DNA of 64,000 bases from Tolumonas sp008015085 (GTDB lineage Bacteria > Pseudomonadota > Gammaproteobacteria > Enterobacterales > Aeromonadaceae). How positions within the stretch are numbered: position 1 is the first letter of the stretch; every line of letters starts with the position of its first letter. Positions 8,095-15,525 of this stretch are shown here, piece by piece. The notes below the pieces were generated by a model. That model was not told the DNA's origin, made no database searches, and was given only the letters and a program-made list of their open reading frames with translations. The stretch lies in assembly GCA_029265125.1 (NCBI GenBank), contig JAJUJX010000003.1:62001-126000 (forward strand), in the 5' to 3' direction. Made by a program: the position numbers and the translations under genes.

Positions 8095-8128
8095 GAAAAA
8101 GGGGTTGTGGATAGTCATCTCCTTTTTC
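8095..8128 (+). terminator. Terminator of the redox/permease/lipid operon
   Basis: GAAAAAGGGG (8095-8104) pairs with CTCCTTTTTC (8119-8128), with one G-U pair and a 14-base loop. The 3' arm supplies the T-run. It begins six bases after the diacylglycerol kinase stop and separates the operon from mdh. Confidence 0.65.
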
Positions 8129-8236
8129 ATTTTCTGTTACACTACCGGGCCATTTTTACAGAAGAATCATTACGAATAACAATAAAAATCAACAAATTAT
8201 TAAAAATATCTTTACATAGAAATAAAGGAACTTGCT

Positions 8237-9175
8237 ATGAAGGTTACACTGATTGGTGCTGCCGGTGGGATTGGTCAATCGTTATCTTTACTTCTGAAAA
8301 TCAACCTTCCGGTTGGTTGTGAACTTTGTCTGTATGACCTCAACCCTTCAACCCCAGGCATCGCGCTGGATTTAAGCCACATTCCAAATAAAGTAAAAGT
8401 GACCGGTTATTCAGGTTCTGACTCTCTCATTTCCGCCTTAGAAAACAGTGACATCGTGATCATCACAGCAGGTATAGCCCGTAAACCAGGCATGGAACGC
8501 AGTGATCTGTTTAATGCCAATGCGAACCTGATCCGAAATCTGATGTCTTCTGCCGCTCATTCATGCCCAAACGCCTGTTTCTGCCTGATCACAAACCCGC
8601 TGAACAGCCTCGTGCCACTGGCCGCTACCGTGTTGAAGCAAGCTGGTGTTTATAACCCAAGAAAACTATTTGGGGTTACCTCACTGGATATAATTCGTGC
8701 CGAATCCATTCTGTCTCAATATTTGCAACGGGATATTATGCCGGGCGAAATTCAGGTCATCGGTGGTCACAGCGGCCAAACCATTCAGCCGTTAATTTCA
8801 AGAGTATCTGGCCACGACCTTGATGAATCAGAAATTCGTAGTCTGACACAACAAATTCAGGATTGCGGAACCACTGTCGTGAAAGCTAAGGCTGGTTATG
8901 GCTCTGCAACCTTAGCTATGGCTTCTGCCGGAATGCGGTTTATCAGCTCGCTGATCCGTGGATTAAAAGGCGAAGAAAATATTATTGAGTGTGCTTACGT
9001 GGAAGGCGGTAGCCCTTACAGCAAGTTTTTCTCTCAGCCACTGCAATTAGGTAAGCATGGCTGGTCAGAAGCGATCGACCCCGCCCCTTTTGATGCGCAG
9101 CAACAACGTGCTTTAGATGCCATGTTGCCGTCTTTAAGAGAAGAAATTGCCTTAGGTGAAAAGTTCTGCGGCTGA
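8237..9175 (+). CDS. mdh: Malate dehydrogenase (NAD)
   Basis: This 312-residue TCA-cycle enzyme interconverts malate and oxaloacetate. It starts with the NAD-binding motif MKVTLIGAAGGIGQ (Gly-rich loop at residues 7-13). Substrate-binding arginines lie in ARKPGMERSD, the Asn in ITNPLN, a third Arg in SLDIIR and the catalytic His in GGHSG; all are kept. AAGGAA lies before the ATG. The sequence departs from the usual enterobacterial and Aeromonas pattern at several places (ITNPLNSLV for ITNPVNTTV, AKAGYGSATLAMA for AKAGGGSATLSMG), so it is a divergent member or a paralogue. A lactate dehydrogenase is unlikely given the dimeric-type MDH motifs and length. Cytosolic; single-gene unit. Confidence 0.93.
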   Translation: MKVTLIGAAGGIGQSLSLLLKINLPVGCELCLYDLNPSTPGIALDLSHIPNKVKVTGYSGSDSLISALENSDIVIITAGIARKPGMERSDLFNANANLIRNLMSSAAHSCPNACFCLITNPLNSLVPLAATVLKQAGVYNPRKLFGVTSLDIIRAESILSQYLQRDIMPGEIQVIGGHSGQTIQPLISRVSGHDLDESEIRSLTQQIQDCGTTVVKAKAGYGSATLAMASAGMRFISSLIRGLKGEENIIECAYVEGGSPYSKFFSQPLQLGKHGWSEAIDPAPFDAQQQRALDAMLPSLREEIALGEKFCG

Positions 9176-9195
9176 TATCAAATCAAGTGACAGCA

Positions 9196-9223
9196 CCGCT
9201 CCTGAATAAGGTTTCAGGGGCGG
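9196..9223 (+). terminator. Hairpin downstream of mdh
   Basis: CCGCTCCTGAA (9196-9206) pairs with TTCAGGGGCGG (9213-9223), with one T-G pair and a six-base loop. It lies 20 bases after the mdh stop. No T-run follows, so it may protect the mRNA end rather than terminate on its own. Confidence 0.55.
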
Positions 9224-9417
9224 CTTAAAAACAATATATCTGCACCACAATCGATACATTCCCTATCAGGCAGAACTGCAAGTAGAACTGGCCTTTTTTG
9301 TTAATTTCTTGTTACAAAACCCACTCATCCAATGAATAAAAAGATGTATTGTTTTTGTCAAAGCGGTATCATGCGGCGTTTTTCTCAACAGTAGAAACTG
9401 AGCAATATTTAAACACT

Positions 9418-10746
9418 ATGAATCAAAAAACACAGCCTTCCAAAATCGGGTTTGTCAGCCTGGGTTGCCCTAAAAACCTTGTTGATGCCGAACGAATCCT
9501 GACGCAATTACGTACTGAAGGTTATGATGTCGTAAACAGCTATGACAATGCCGAACTGGTGATCGTAAACACTTGCGGTTTTATTGACAGCGCAGTGCAA
9601 GAATCACTGGAAGCAATTGGTGAAGCTTTGCAGGAAAACGGCAAAGTGATCGTAACCGGATGCCTGGGCGCGAAAGAAGATCAGATCCGTGAAGTGCATC
9701 CAAAGGTGTTGGAGATCTCCGGCCCGCACGCTTATGAACAGGTATTAAGCCACGTTCATAAATACGCACCGAAACCAGAACATAACCCGTTCCTGAGTCT
9801 GGTGCCGGAACAAGGTGTGAAACTGACACCGAAGCACTATGCCTATCTGAAAATTTCCGAAGGCTGCGACCATCGCTGCACGTTCTGTATCATCCCTTCC
9901 CTGCGTGGTGATCTGGAAAGTCGTACCGTTGGTGATGTTTTAGGTGAAGCCAAGCGCCTGAAAAATGCCGGCGTCAAAGAGATATTAGTGATCTCTCAGG
10001 ATACTTCTGCTTACGGCGCTGATATCAAACATCGCACCGGTTTCTACGAAGGCTCACCGGTAAAAACCAGCATGCTGGCGCTGTGTGAAGAGCTGTCAAA
10101 AATGGGCATGTGGGTGCGTCTGCACTACGTTTATCCTTATCCGCATGTGGATGACGTGATCCCTCTGATGGCACAGGGTAAGATCCTGCCATATCTGGAT
10201 ATTCCATTACAGCACGCCAGCCCACGTATTCTGAAACTGATGAAGCGTCCGGGTGCCGTTGAGCGCACGCTGGAACGTATTCAAGAATGGCGCCGGATCT
10301 GCCCTGACCTGACTTTACGTTCAACCTTCATCGTCGGTTTCCCAGGGGAGACCGAAGAAGACTTCCAGATGCTGCTCGATTTCCTCGAAAAAGCAGAATT
10401 GGATCGCGTGGGTTGCTTTAAATACAGCCCGATTGAAGGTGCAAAAGCGAACGAATTAGCCGACCCAGTGCCGGAAGATGTGAAAGAAGAGCGTTTCCAT
10501 CGCTTCATGGAACTGCAGCAGAAGATCTCAGCCCGTCGTCTGGCCGCTAAAGTGGGTCGTGAACTGGATGTGATCGTAGATGAAGTTGACGATGAAGGCG
10601 CGATTGGCCGCAGCTTTGCTGATGCACCTGAAATCGACGGTGTGGTTTACCTGAATGGTGAAACAGCGCTGAAACCAGGCGATATCGTTAAAGTTAAAAT
10701 CGAAAACTCTGACGAATATGATTTATGGGGAACAGTGGTTCGCTAA
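9418..10746 (+). CDS. rimO: Ribosomal protein S12 methylthiotransferase RimO
   Basis: RimO is a radical SAM enzyme that adds a methylthio group to Asp88 (E. coli numbering) of ribosomal protein S12. The start at 9418 (MNQKTQPSKIGFVSLGCPKN) is taken because it matches the family N-terminus; the frame start at 9349 only adds unrelated residues. The N-terminal methylthiotransferase domain carries three Cys (17, in VNTCGF, in VTGCLGAK). The radical SAM cluster is C150-DHR-C154-TF-C157. A C-terminal TRAM domain ends DEYDLWGTVV. The 442 residues match the E. coli enzyme closely. The ribosome binding site before this ATG is weak. Confidence 0.97.
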   Translation: MNQKTQPSKIGFVSLGCPKNLVDAERILTQLRTEGYDVVNSYDNAELVIVNTCGFIDSAVQESLEAIGEALQENGKVIVTGCLGAKEDQIREVHPKVLEISGPHAYEQVLSHVHKYAPKPEHNPFLSLVPEQGVKLTPKHYAYLKISEGCDHRCTFCIIPSLRGDLESRTVGDVLGEAKRLKNAGVKEILVISQDTSAYGADIKHRTGFYEGSPVKTSMLALCEELSKMGMWVRLHYVYPYPHVDDVIPLMAQGKILPYLDIPLQHASPRILKLMKRPGAVERTLERIQEWRRICPDLTLRSTFIVGFPGETEEDFQMLLDFLEKAELDRVGCFKYSPIEGAKANELADPVPEDVKEERFHRFMELQQKISARRLAAKVGRELDVIVDEVDDEGAIGRSFADAPEIDGVVYLNGETALKPGDIVKVKIENSDEYDLWGTVVR

Positions 10747-10771
10747 CACATCGGACAACGGAAAACATCCC

Positions 10772-10837
10772 CACTGACACGCCGTGAACCCATCCATGGG
10801 GGCTCCGCCGCGCCATCCCTGGCGCGGAGGGTCAGTG
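10772..10837. repeat. REP-like palindromic intergenic element
   Basis: Between rimO and ybiT lies a GC-rich compound palindrome. An outer stem CACTGAC (10772-10778) pairs with GTCAGTG (10831-10837). Inside are CCCAT/ATGGG (10790-10800) and a strong hairpin in which CTCCGCCGCGCCA (10803-10815) pairs with TGGCGCGGAG (10820-10829), with three extra bases in the left arm. The composition differs from its surroundings. It resembles dispersed intergenic palindromes of gammaproteobacteria that I remember in form, but I saw only this copy in the window. Confidence 0.55.
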
Positions 10838-10875
10838 AAGAGGTTCCCCATTATCCTCCTCATCATATTCGCTCT

Positions 10876-10909
10876 AAAAAAAGCCCGTAGTGTTAGCTAC
10901 GGGCTTTTT
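10876..10909. terminator. Bidirectional terminator between rimO and ybiT
   Basis: A-rich run, AGCCCGTAG (10882-10890), six-base loop, CTACGGGCT (10897-10905), then T-run to 10909. The symmetry lets it terminate both converging genes, rimO from the left and ybiT from the right. Confidence 0.92.
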
Positions 10910-10927
10910 ACTATCCGCAATACGGAT

Positions 10928-12520
10928 TTATTCAATACCCTGACTACGCAGATAATCTTCGTAGTTGCCACCGAAGTCGATGATCTTCTCCGGGGTGATT
11001 TCCAGAATACGGCCCGCCAGTGAGCTTACGAATTCACGGTCATGCGAAACGAAAATCAGGGTGCCCTGATACATCTCCAGCGCCATGTTCAATGACTCGA
11101 TAGATTCCATATCGAGGTGGTTAGTTGGTTCGTCCATGATCAGGATGTTCGGTTTTTCCATCATCAGTTTACCGAACAGCATGCGGCCCTTTTCACCACC
11201 GGACAGCACTTTGACTTTCTTCTTGATGTCATCCTGACTGAACAGCAAGCGGCCCAGCACACTGCGCACAGCCTGCTCGTCATCACCTTCCTGCTTCCAC
11301 TGGCACATCCAGTCGAACACAGTCAGATCGGTGTCGAAGTCTTCGGCGTGATCCTGCGCGTAATAGCCGATTTTGGCATTTTCAGACCATTTAATCGAAC
11401 CGCTATCCGGCGTCAGTTCACCCACCAGCGTTTTGATCAGCGTGGATTTACCAATACCGTTGGTACCGATGACCGCCACCTTTTCGCCCACTTCCATCAT
11501 CATGTTGAAACCTTTGAACAGCGGGCCATTGTCATAGCCTTTGCTCAGGTTTTCGATTTCCAGAATGTTGCGATACAGCTTTTTATCCTGTTCAAAGCGA
11601 ATGAATGGGTTCTGACGGCTGGAAGCCTTCACTTCTTCAATCTTGATCTTATCGATCTGTTTCAGACGAGAAGTCGCCTGACGGGATTTGGAGGCGTTCG
11701 CACTGAAACGGCTGACGAATGACTGCAGATCGGCAATCTGTGCCTTCTTCTTCGCATTGTCGGCCAGCAGACGTTCACGAGCCTGCGTCGCCGCAGTCAT
11801 GTATTCATCATAGTTACCCGGATAAACACGCAGTTCACCGTAATCCAGATCCGCCATATGAGTACAAACCATATTCAGGAAGTGACGGTCATGCGAAATG
11901 ATAACCATGGTGCTTTCACGCGCGTTCAGTGTCTCTTCCAGCCAGCGGATGGTGTTGATATCTAGGTTGTTGGTTGGTTCGTCGAGCAGCAGAATATCCG
12001 GATTCGAGAACAGTGCTTGCGCCAGCAGCACACGCAATTTCCAGCCTGGCGCCACTTCACTCATCAGGCCATTGTGCTGTTCTACCGGAATACCTACACC
12101 CAGCAACAACTCACCAGCACGAGCTTCAGCAGTGTAGCCATCATATTCAGCTACTTTGGCTTCCAGCTCTGCGGCGTGCATGTAGTCCTCATCGGTCGCT
12201 TCAGGATTAGCATAGATGCTGTCGCGTTCATGAATGGCCGCCCACAACTCGGTGTGGCCCATCATGACCACATCCAGTACGCGTTTATCTTCATACGCGA
12301 ACTGATCCTGACGCAGCTTACCTATACGCTCATTCGGATCAAGCGCCACGTTGCCGGCGGTCGGTTCCAGATCGCCACCCATGATTTTCATGAACGTCGA
12401 TTTACCGCAACCATTTGCCCCAATCAGACCATAACGATTGCCACCGCCAAATTTGACAGAAATGTTTTCAAACAGTGGCTTAGAGCCAAACTGCATGGTG
12501 ATATTGTTGGTGCTTAGCAC
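10928..12520 (-). CDS. ybiT: ABC-F family ATPase YbiT
   Basis: This soluble 530-residue protein has two ABC ATPase domains joined by a charged linker (about residues 240-310), without membrane segments, as in ABC-F proteins that bind the ribosome E-site. Walker A motifs are GANGCGKST and GTNGIGKST, each followed by a signature and a LLLDEPTN or IMDEPTN Walker B. Length and local sequence match E. coli YbiT much better than EttA or Uup. Translation starts at GTG 12520, preceded by AAGG; this start gives exactly the family length. YbiT binds ribosomes in E. coli, and its precise substrate stall is unsettled. It follows lysS on the same strand but is separated from it by a terminator. Confidence 0.93.
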   Translation of the reverse strand: MLSTNNITMQFGSKPLFENISVKFGGGNRYGLIGANGCGKSTFMKIMGGDLEPTAGNVALDPNERIGKLRQDQFAYEDKRVLDVVMMGHTELWAAIHERDSIYANPEATDEDYMHAAELEAKVAEYDGYTAEARAGELLLGVGIPVEQHNGLMSEVAPGWKLRVLLAQALFSNPDILLLDEPTNNLDINTIRWLEETLNARESTMVIISHDRHFLNMVCTHMADLDYGELRVYPGNYDEYMTAATQARERLLADNAKKKAQIADLQSFVSRFSANASKSRQATSRLKQIDKIKIEEVKASSRQNPFIRFEQDKKLYRNILEIENLSKGYDNGPLFKGFNMMMEVGEKVAVIGTNGIGKSTLIKTLVGELTPDSGSIKWSENAKIGYYAQDHAEDFDTDLTVFDWMCQWKQEGDDEQAVRSVLGRLLFSQDDIKKKVKVLSGGEKGRMLFGKLMMEKPNILIMDEPTNHLDMESIESLNMALEMYQGTLIFVSHDREFVSSLAGRILEITPEKIIDFGGNYEDYLRSQGIE

Positions 12521-12536
12521 GTTAACTTACCTTAAT

Positions 12537-12563
12537 AAAAAAACGGCCCCGAGTCCGGAGCCG
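12537..12563 (-). terminator. Terminator after lysS
   Basis: On the minus strand CGGCTCCG, a four-base loop and CGGGGCCG are followed by seven T (plus-strand A-run 12537-12543). One T-G pair sits in the stem. It ends the prfB-lysS unit just before the ybiT ribosome binding site. Confidence 0.85.
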
Positions 12564-12580
12564 TGAATACTCAATCCGGA

Positions 12581-14122
12581 TTACTTGTTGTTCGGACGCA
12601 GTGCCGGGAACAGAATCACGTCACGGATGGTGTGACTGTTGGTGAATAGCATCACCAGGCGGTCAATACCGATACCCTGACCTGCTGTTGGTGGCAGACC
12701 GTGTTCCAGTGCAGTCACGAAGTCCGCATCGTAGAACATTGCTTCGTCGTCACCCGCTTCTTTCTGGGCAACCTGTGCCTGGAAGCGTTCAGCCTGATCT
12801 TCCGCATCGTTCAGCTCAGAGAAACCGTTCGCGATTTCACGACCACCAATGAAGAATTCAAAACGGTCGGTCACTTCCGGGTTTTCATCGTTGCGACGAG
12901 CCAGTGGAGATACAGCCGCTGGGTATTCAGTGATGAAAGTTGGCTGATGCAGCATATGTTCTGCAGTTTCTTCGAAAATTGCCGTGATCACATGGCCCAG
13001 TTCCCAGCTCTTCATCAGTTCGACGTGATGACGTTTTGCTACTGCAATCGCACCTTCCAGCGTGGTCAGTTCTTCTGCTTTCACATCGTTCGCGTATTTC
13101 AGGATGGATTCAACCATGGTCATGCGCGCAAACGGCTGACCGAAGTCAATTTCGATACCTTCTTCGCCATCTTTCGCGTAACGAACTTTCGTGGTGCCGT
13201 GGATATCCTGCGCCAGAGTACGCAGCATCTCTTCGGTCAGATCCATCAGATCATTGTAGTCTGCATACGCCATATAGAATTCCAGCATGGTGAATTCTGG
13301 GTTATGACGAACAGAGATACCTTCGTTACGGAAGTTACGGTTGATTTCATACACACGCTCGAAACCACCTACGACCAGACGTTTCAGATACAGCTCTGGT
13401 GCGATACGCAGATACATGTCGATATCCAGCGCATTGTGGTGCGTGATAAATGGACGCGCAGACGCACCACCAGGAATCACCTGCATCATCGGGGTTTCTA
13501 CTTCCATGAAGCGTTTGCTGTTCAGGAAATTACGGATACCGTTGATCACCTGATTGCGGATCATGAACGTTCTGCGGGAATCTTCGTTGGCAATCAGATC
13601 CAGGTAACGCTGACGGCAGCGCGCTTCCTGATCGGTCAGACCTTTATGCTTTTCTGGCAGCGGACGCAGAGCCTTGGTCAGCAGACGGATGCTGGTGGTG
13701 TGCACTGACAGCTCACCAGTGTTAGTGCGGAACATGTAACCTTCAACACCAACGATGTCGCCCAAGTCCCATTTTTTGAACTGTTCGTTGTAAAAACCTT
13801 CTGGCAGATCATCACGGGTTACGTAGATCTGAATTTTGCCGCCCATATCCTGCAGGGTAGCGAATGCCGCTTTACCCATGATACGACGGGTCATGATACG
13901 ACCAGCGATCTTGACGTAATGTTTTTCTGCTTCCAGTTCTTCCTGAGATTTCTCACCGAATGCTTCATGCAGATCACAAGCGATCTGTTCACGACGGAAA
14001 TCGTTCGGGAAAGGATTACCCTTGGTGCGCAGCTCGGCCAGTTTGGCACGGCGCTGCGTCATTTCGTTGTTGAATTCCTGAACGTCCAGTTCATTTTCCG
14101 GTGTTTGGTTTTGTTCTGACAT
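12581..14122 (-). CDS. lysS: Lysyl-tRNA synthetase, class II
   Basis: The 513-residue cytosolic enzyme charges tRNA-Lys. An OB-fold anticodon-binding domain (about residues 70-155, with GRIMTRRIMGKAAF) is followed by the class II catalytic core with motif 1 (FMEVETPMMQ), motif 2 (RNFRNEGISVRHNPEFT) and motif 3 (GIGIDRLVML). The length is a few residues above the E. coli value. GCAGGA precedes the ATG. It is 17 bases after prfB on the same strand, the conserved prfB-lysS pair. Confidence 0.97.
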   Translation of the reverse strand: MSEQNQTPENELDVQEFNNEMTQRRAKLAELRTKGNPFPNDFRREQIACDLHEAFGEKSQEELEAEKHYVKIAGRIMTRRIMGKAAFATLQDMGGKIQIYVTRDDLPEGFYNEQFKKWDLGDIVGVEGYMFRTNTGELSVHTTSIRLLTKALRPLPEKHKGLTDQEARCRQRYLDLIANEDSRRTFMIRNQVINGIRNFLNSKRFMEVETPMMQVIPGGASARPFITHHNALDIDMYLRIAPELYLKRLVVGGFERVYEINRNFRNEGISVRHNPEFTMLEFYMAYADYNDLMDLTEEMLRTLAQDIHGTTKVRYAKDGEEGIEIDFGQPFARMTMVESILKYANDVKAEELTTLEGAIAVAKRHHVELMKSWELGHVITAIFEETAEHMLHQPTFITEYPAAVSPLARRNDENPEVTDRFEFFIGGREIANGFSELNDAEDQAERFQAQVAQKEAGDDEAMFYDADFVTALEHGLPPTAGQGIGIDRLVMLFTNSHTIRDVILFPALRPNNK

Positions 14123-14139
14123 GATGATTCCTGCTTGGA

Positions 14140-15238
14140 TTACAGCCCTGATTTCAGGCTGGCTTCAATAAATTTGTCCAGATCGCCATCGAGTACTGAT
14201 TGGGTGTTACGGGTTTCAACACCAGTACGTAAATCTTTAATGCGCGAATCGTCTAAAACGTAAGAACGGATCTGACTACCCCAGCCGATGTCTGATTTAG
14301 TCTCTTCCAGCGCTTGTTTCTCAGCATTCTGTTTCTGAATTTCAAGCTCATACAGTTTCGCTTTCAACTGCTTCATCGCCTGATCTTTGTTCTTATGCTG
14401 AGAACGGTCGTTCTGACACTGCACTACCGTGTTGGTAGGAATGTGAGTAATACGCACCGCAGATTCGGTACGGTTAACGTGCTGACCACCCGCGCCAGAG
14501 GCTCGGTAAACGTCGATACGCAGATCTGCCGGGTTGATGTCGATCTCAAAATCATCATCAATTTCCGGATAGACGAATGCAGAACAGAATGAGGTATGAC
14601 GACGACCGCCTGAGTCAAATGGCGATTTACGAACCAGACGGTGTACGCCAGTTTCAGTACGCAGCCAGCCAAATGCATATTCACCGGTGAATTTAATGGT
14701 GGCAGATTTAATACCAGCAACCTCACCTTCTGAACATTCGATCAGCTCAGGTTTGAAACCATGAGCTTCGCCCCAGCGCAGGTACATACGCAATACCATA
14801 TTGGCCCAGTCCTGTGCTTCGGTACCACCGGAACCAGACTGAATATCCATATAGCAATCGGAAGCATCGTGCTGACCAGAGAACATACGGCGGAATTCCA
14901 GATCTTCCAGCTTCTTCTCTAGCCCCGCCAGTTCAGCTTCAGCTTCGTGGAAAGTCTCTTCGTCTTCCCCTTCCACCGCCATCGAAACCAGCAGTTCGAT
15001 ATCTTCGGCACCCTGAGTCAGCGTATCAATGGTATTTACCACGCCTTCCAGTGCTACGCGCTCTTTACCCAGCGCCTGCGCTTTTTCTGGCTCGTTCCAG
15101 ACTTCAGGTTGTTCTAATTCGGCACTTACTTCTTCCAGACGCTCTTTCTTGGCGTCATAGTCAAAGGTACCCCCTCAGAAGCTCAGTCCGTTCAGACAGC
15201 TCCTTGAGTTTGTTCAATACAGGATTCACTTCAAACAT
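14140..15238 (-). CDS. prfB: Peptide chain release factor 2 (programmed +1 frameshift)
   Basis: RF2 terminates translation at UGA and UAA. The gene is in two frames: codons 1-25 run from ATG 15238 to 15164, then an in-frame TGA at 15163-15161, then the main frame from 15162 to the stop at 14140. With the shift the protein is 365 residues, exactly the E. coli length. The main frame carries the UGA-reading SPF motif (RKSPFDSGG) and the peptidyl hydrolysis motif GAGGQHVNRTES. The slip site is described separately. This is a working gene and not a pseudogene; annotation that begins at 15042 loses the N-terminus. Autoregulation by RF2 level is established for this site. Confidence 0.97.
15161..15176 (-). 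promoter_or_regulatory. prfB: RF2 programmed +1 frameshift signal
   Basis: The minus strand reads AGGGGGTACCTTTGAC: a Shine-Dalgarno-like AGGGGG three bases before the slippery CTT codon, then the UGA stop in C context. This is the classical prfB recoding site; tRNA-Leu slips from CUU to UUU and decoding resumes at GAC. Confidence 0.97.
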
Positions 15239-15391
15239 TGAAGGGATTCTCTCTCAGGTCGGATTTATAAAAAACGCGCTATTTTAACGGATAGGTCGGG
15301 GAATAAACAGGGTTAATGTGATCAATGCCACGCATCTGAAGATTAACAAAACAAGAACGTCTGCATATGCAGCAAAAATGACCATTTAAGC

Positions 15392-15418
15392 TAAAGATTA
15401 TTAGTAAGTTACCGATAA
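15392..15418 (+). promoter_or_regulatory. FliA (sigma-28) type promoter for first chemoreceptor
   Basis: TAAAGATT (15392-15399), an 11-base spacer and ACCGATAA (15411-15418) match the flagellar sigma-28 consensus TAAAGTTT-N11-GCCGATAA with one mismatch in each half and exact spacing. It lies 107 bases before the chemoreceptor ATG. No equally good match precedes the second chemoreceptor. Confidence 0.75.
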
Positions 15419-15525
15419 TGTGAAACATGATAGGTCTATAAAGTTCAATCTATTCTAGAATTTTGTCGCTTCTATAAAACAATCAAAATCGGTTTTTGCG
15501 GTCGTCCAACAGGGTGAAAATAACC

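Noticed and set aside
10784..11023. A 79-codon frame after rimO
   Set aside because: It runs through a palindromic repeat, a terminator and the antisense of ybiT; no family resemblance.
11117..12517. Several 60-200 codon plus-strand frames opposite ybiT
   Set aside because: All are mirror frames of the ABC-F coding sequence with no independent evidence.
12701..13708. A 335-codon open frame on the plus strand opposite lysS
   Set aside because: It is fully antisense to a strongly conserved gene, is rich in His, Phe and Thr from reversed codon bias, and has no family signature or ribosome binding site.
14140..15238. prfB as a pseudogene with an in-frame stop
   Set aside because: The stop lies in the perfect RF2 recoding site, and both frames together give the normal 365 residues.
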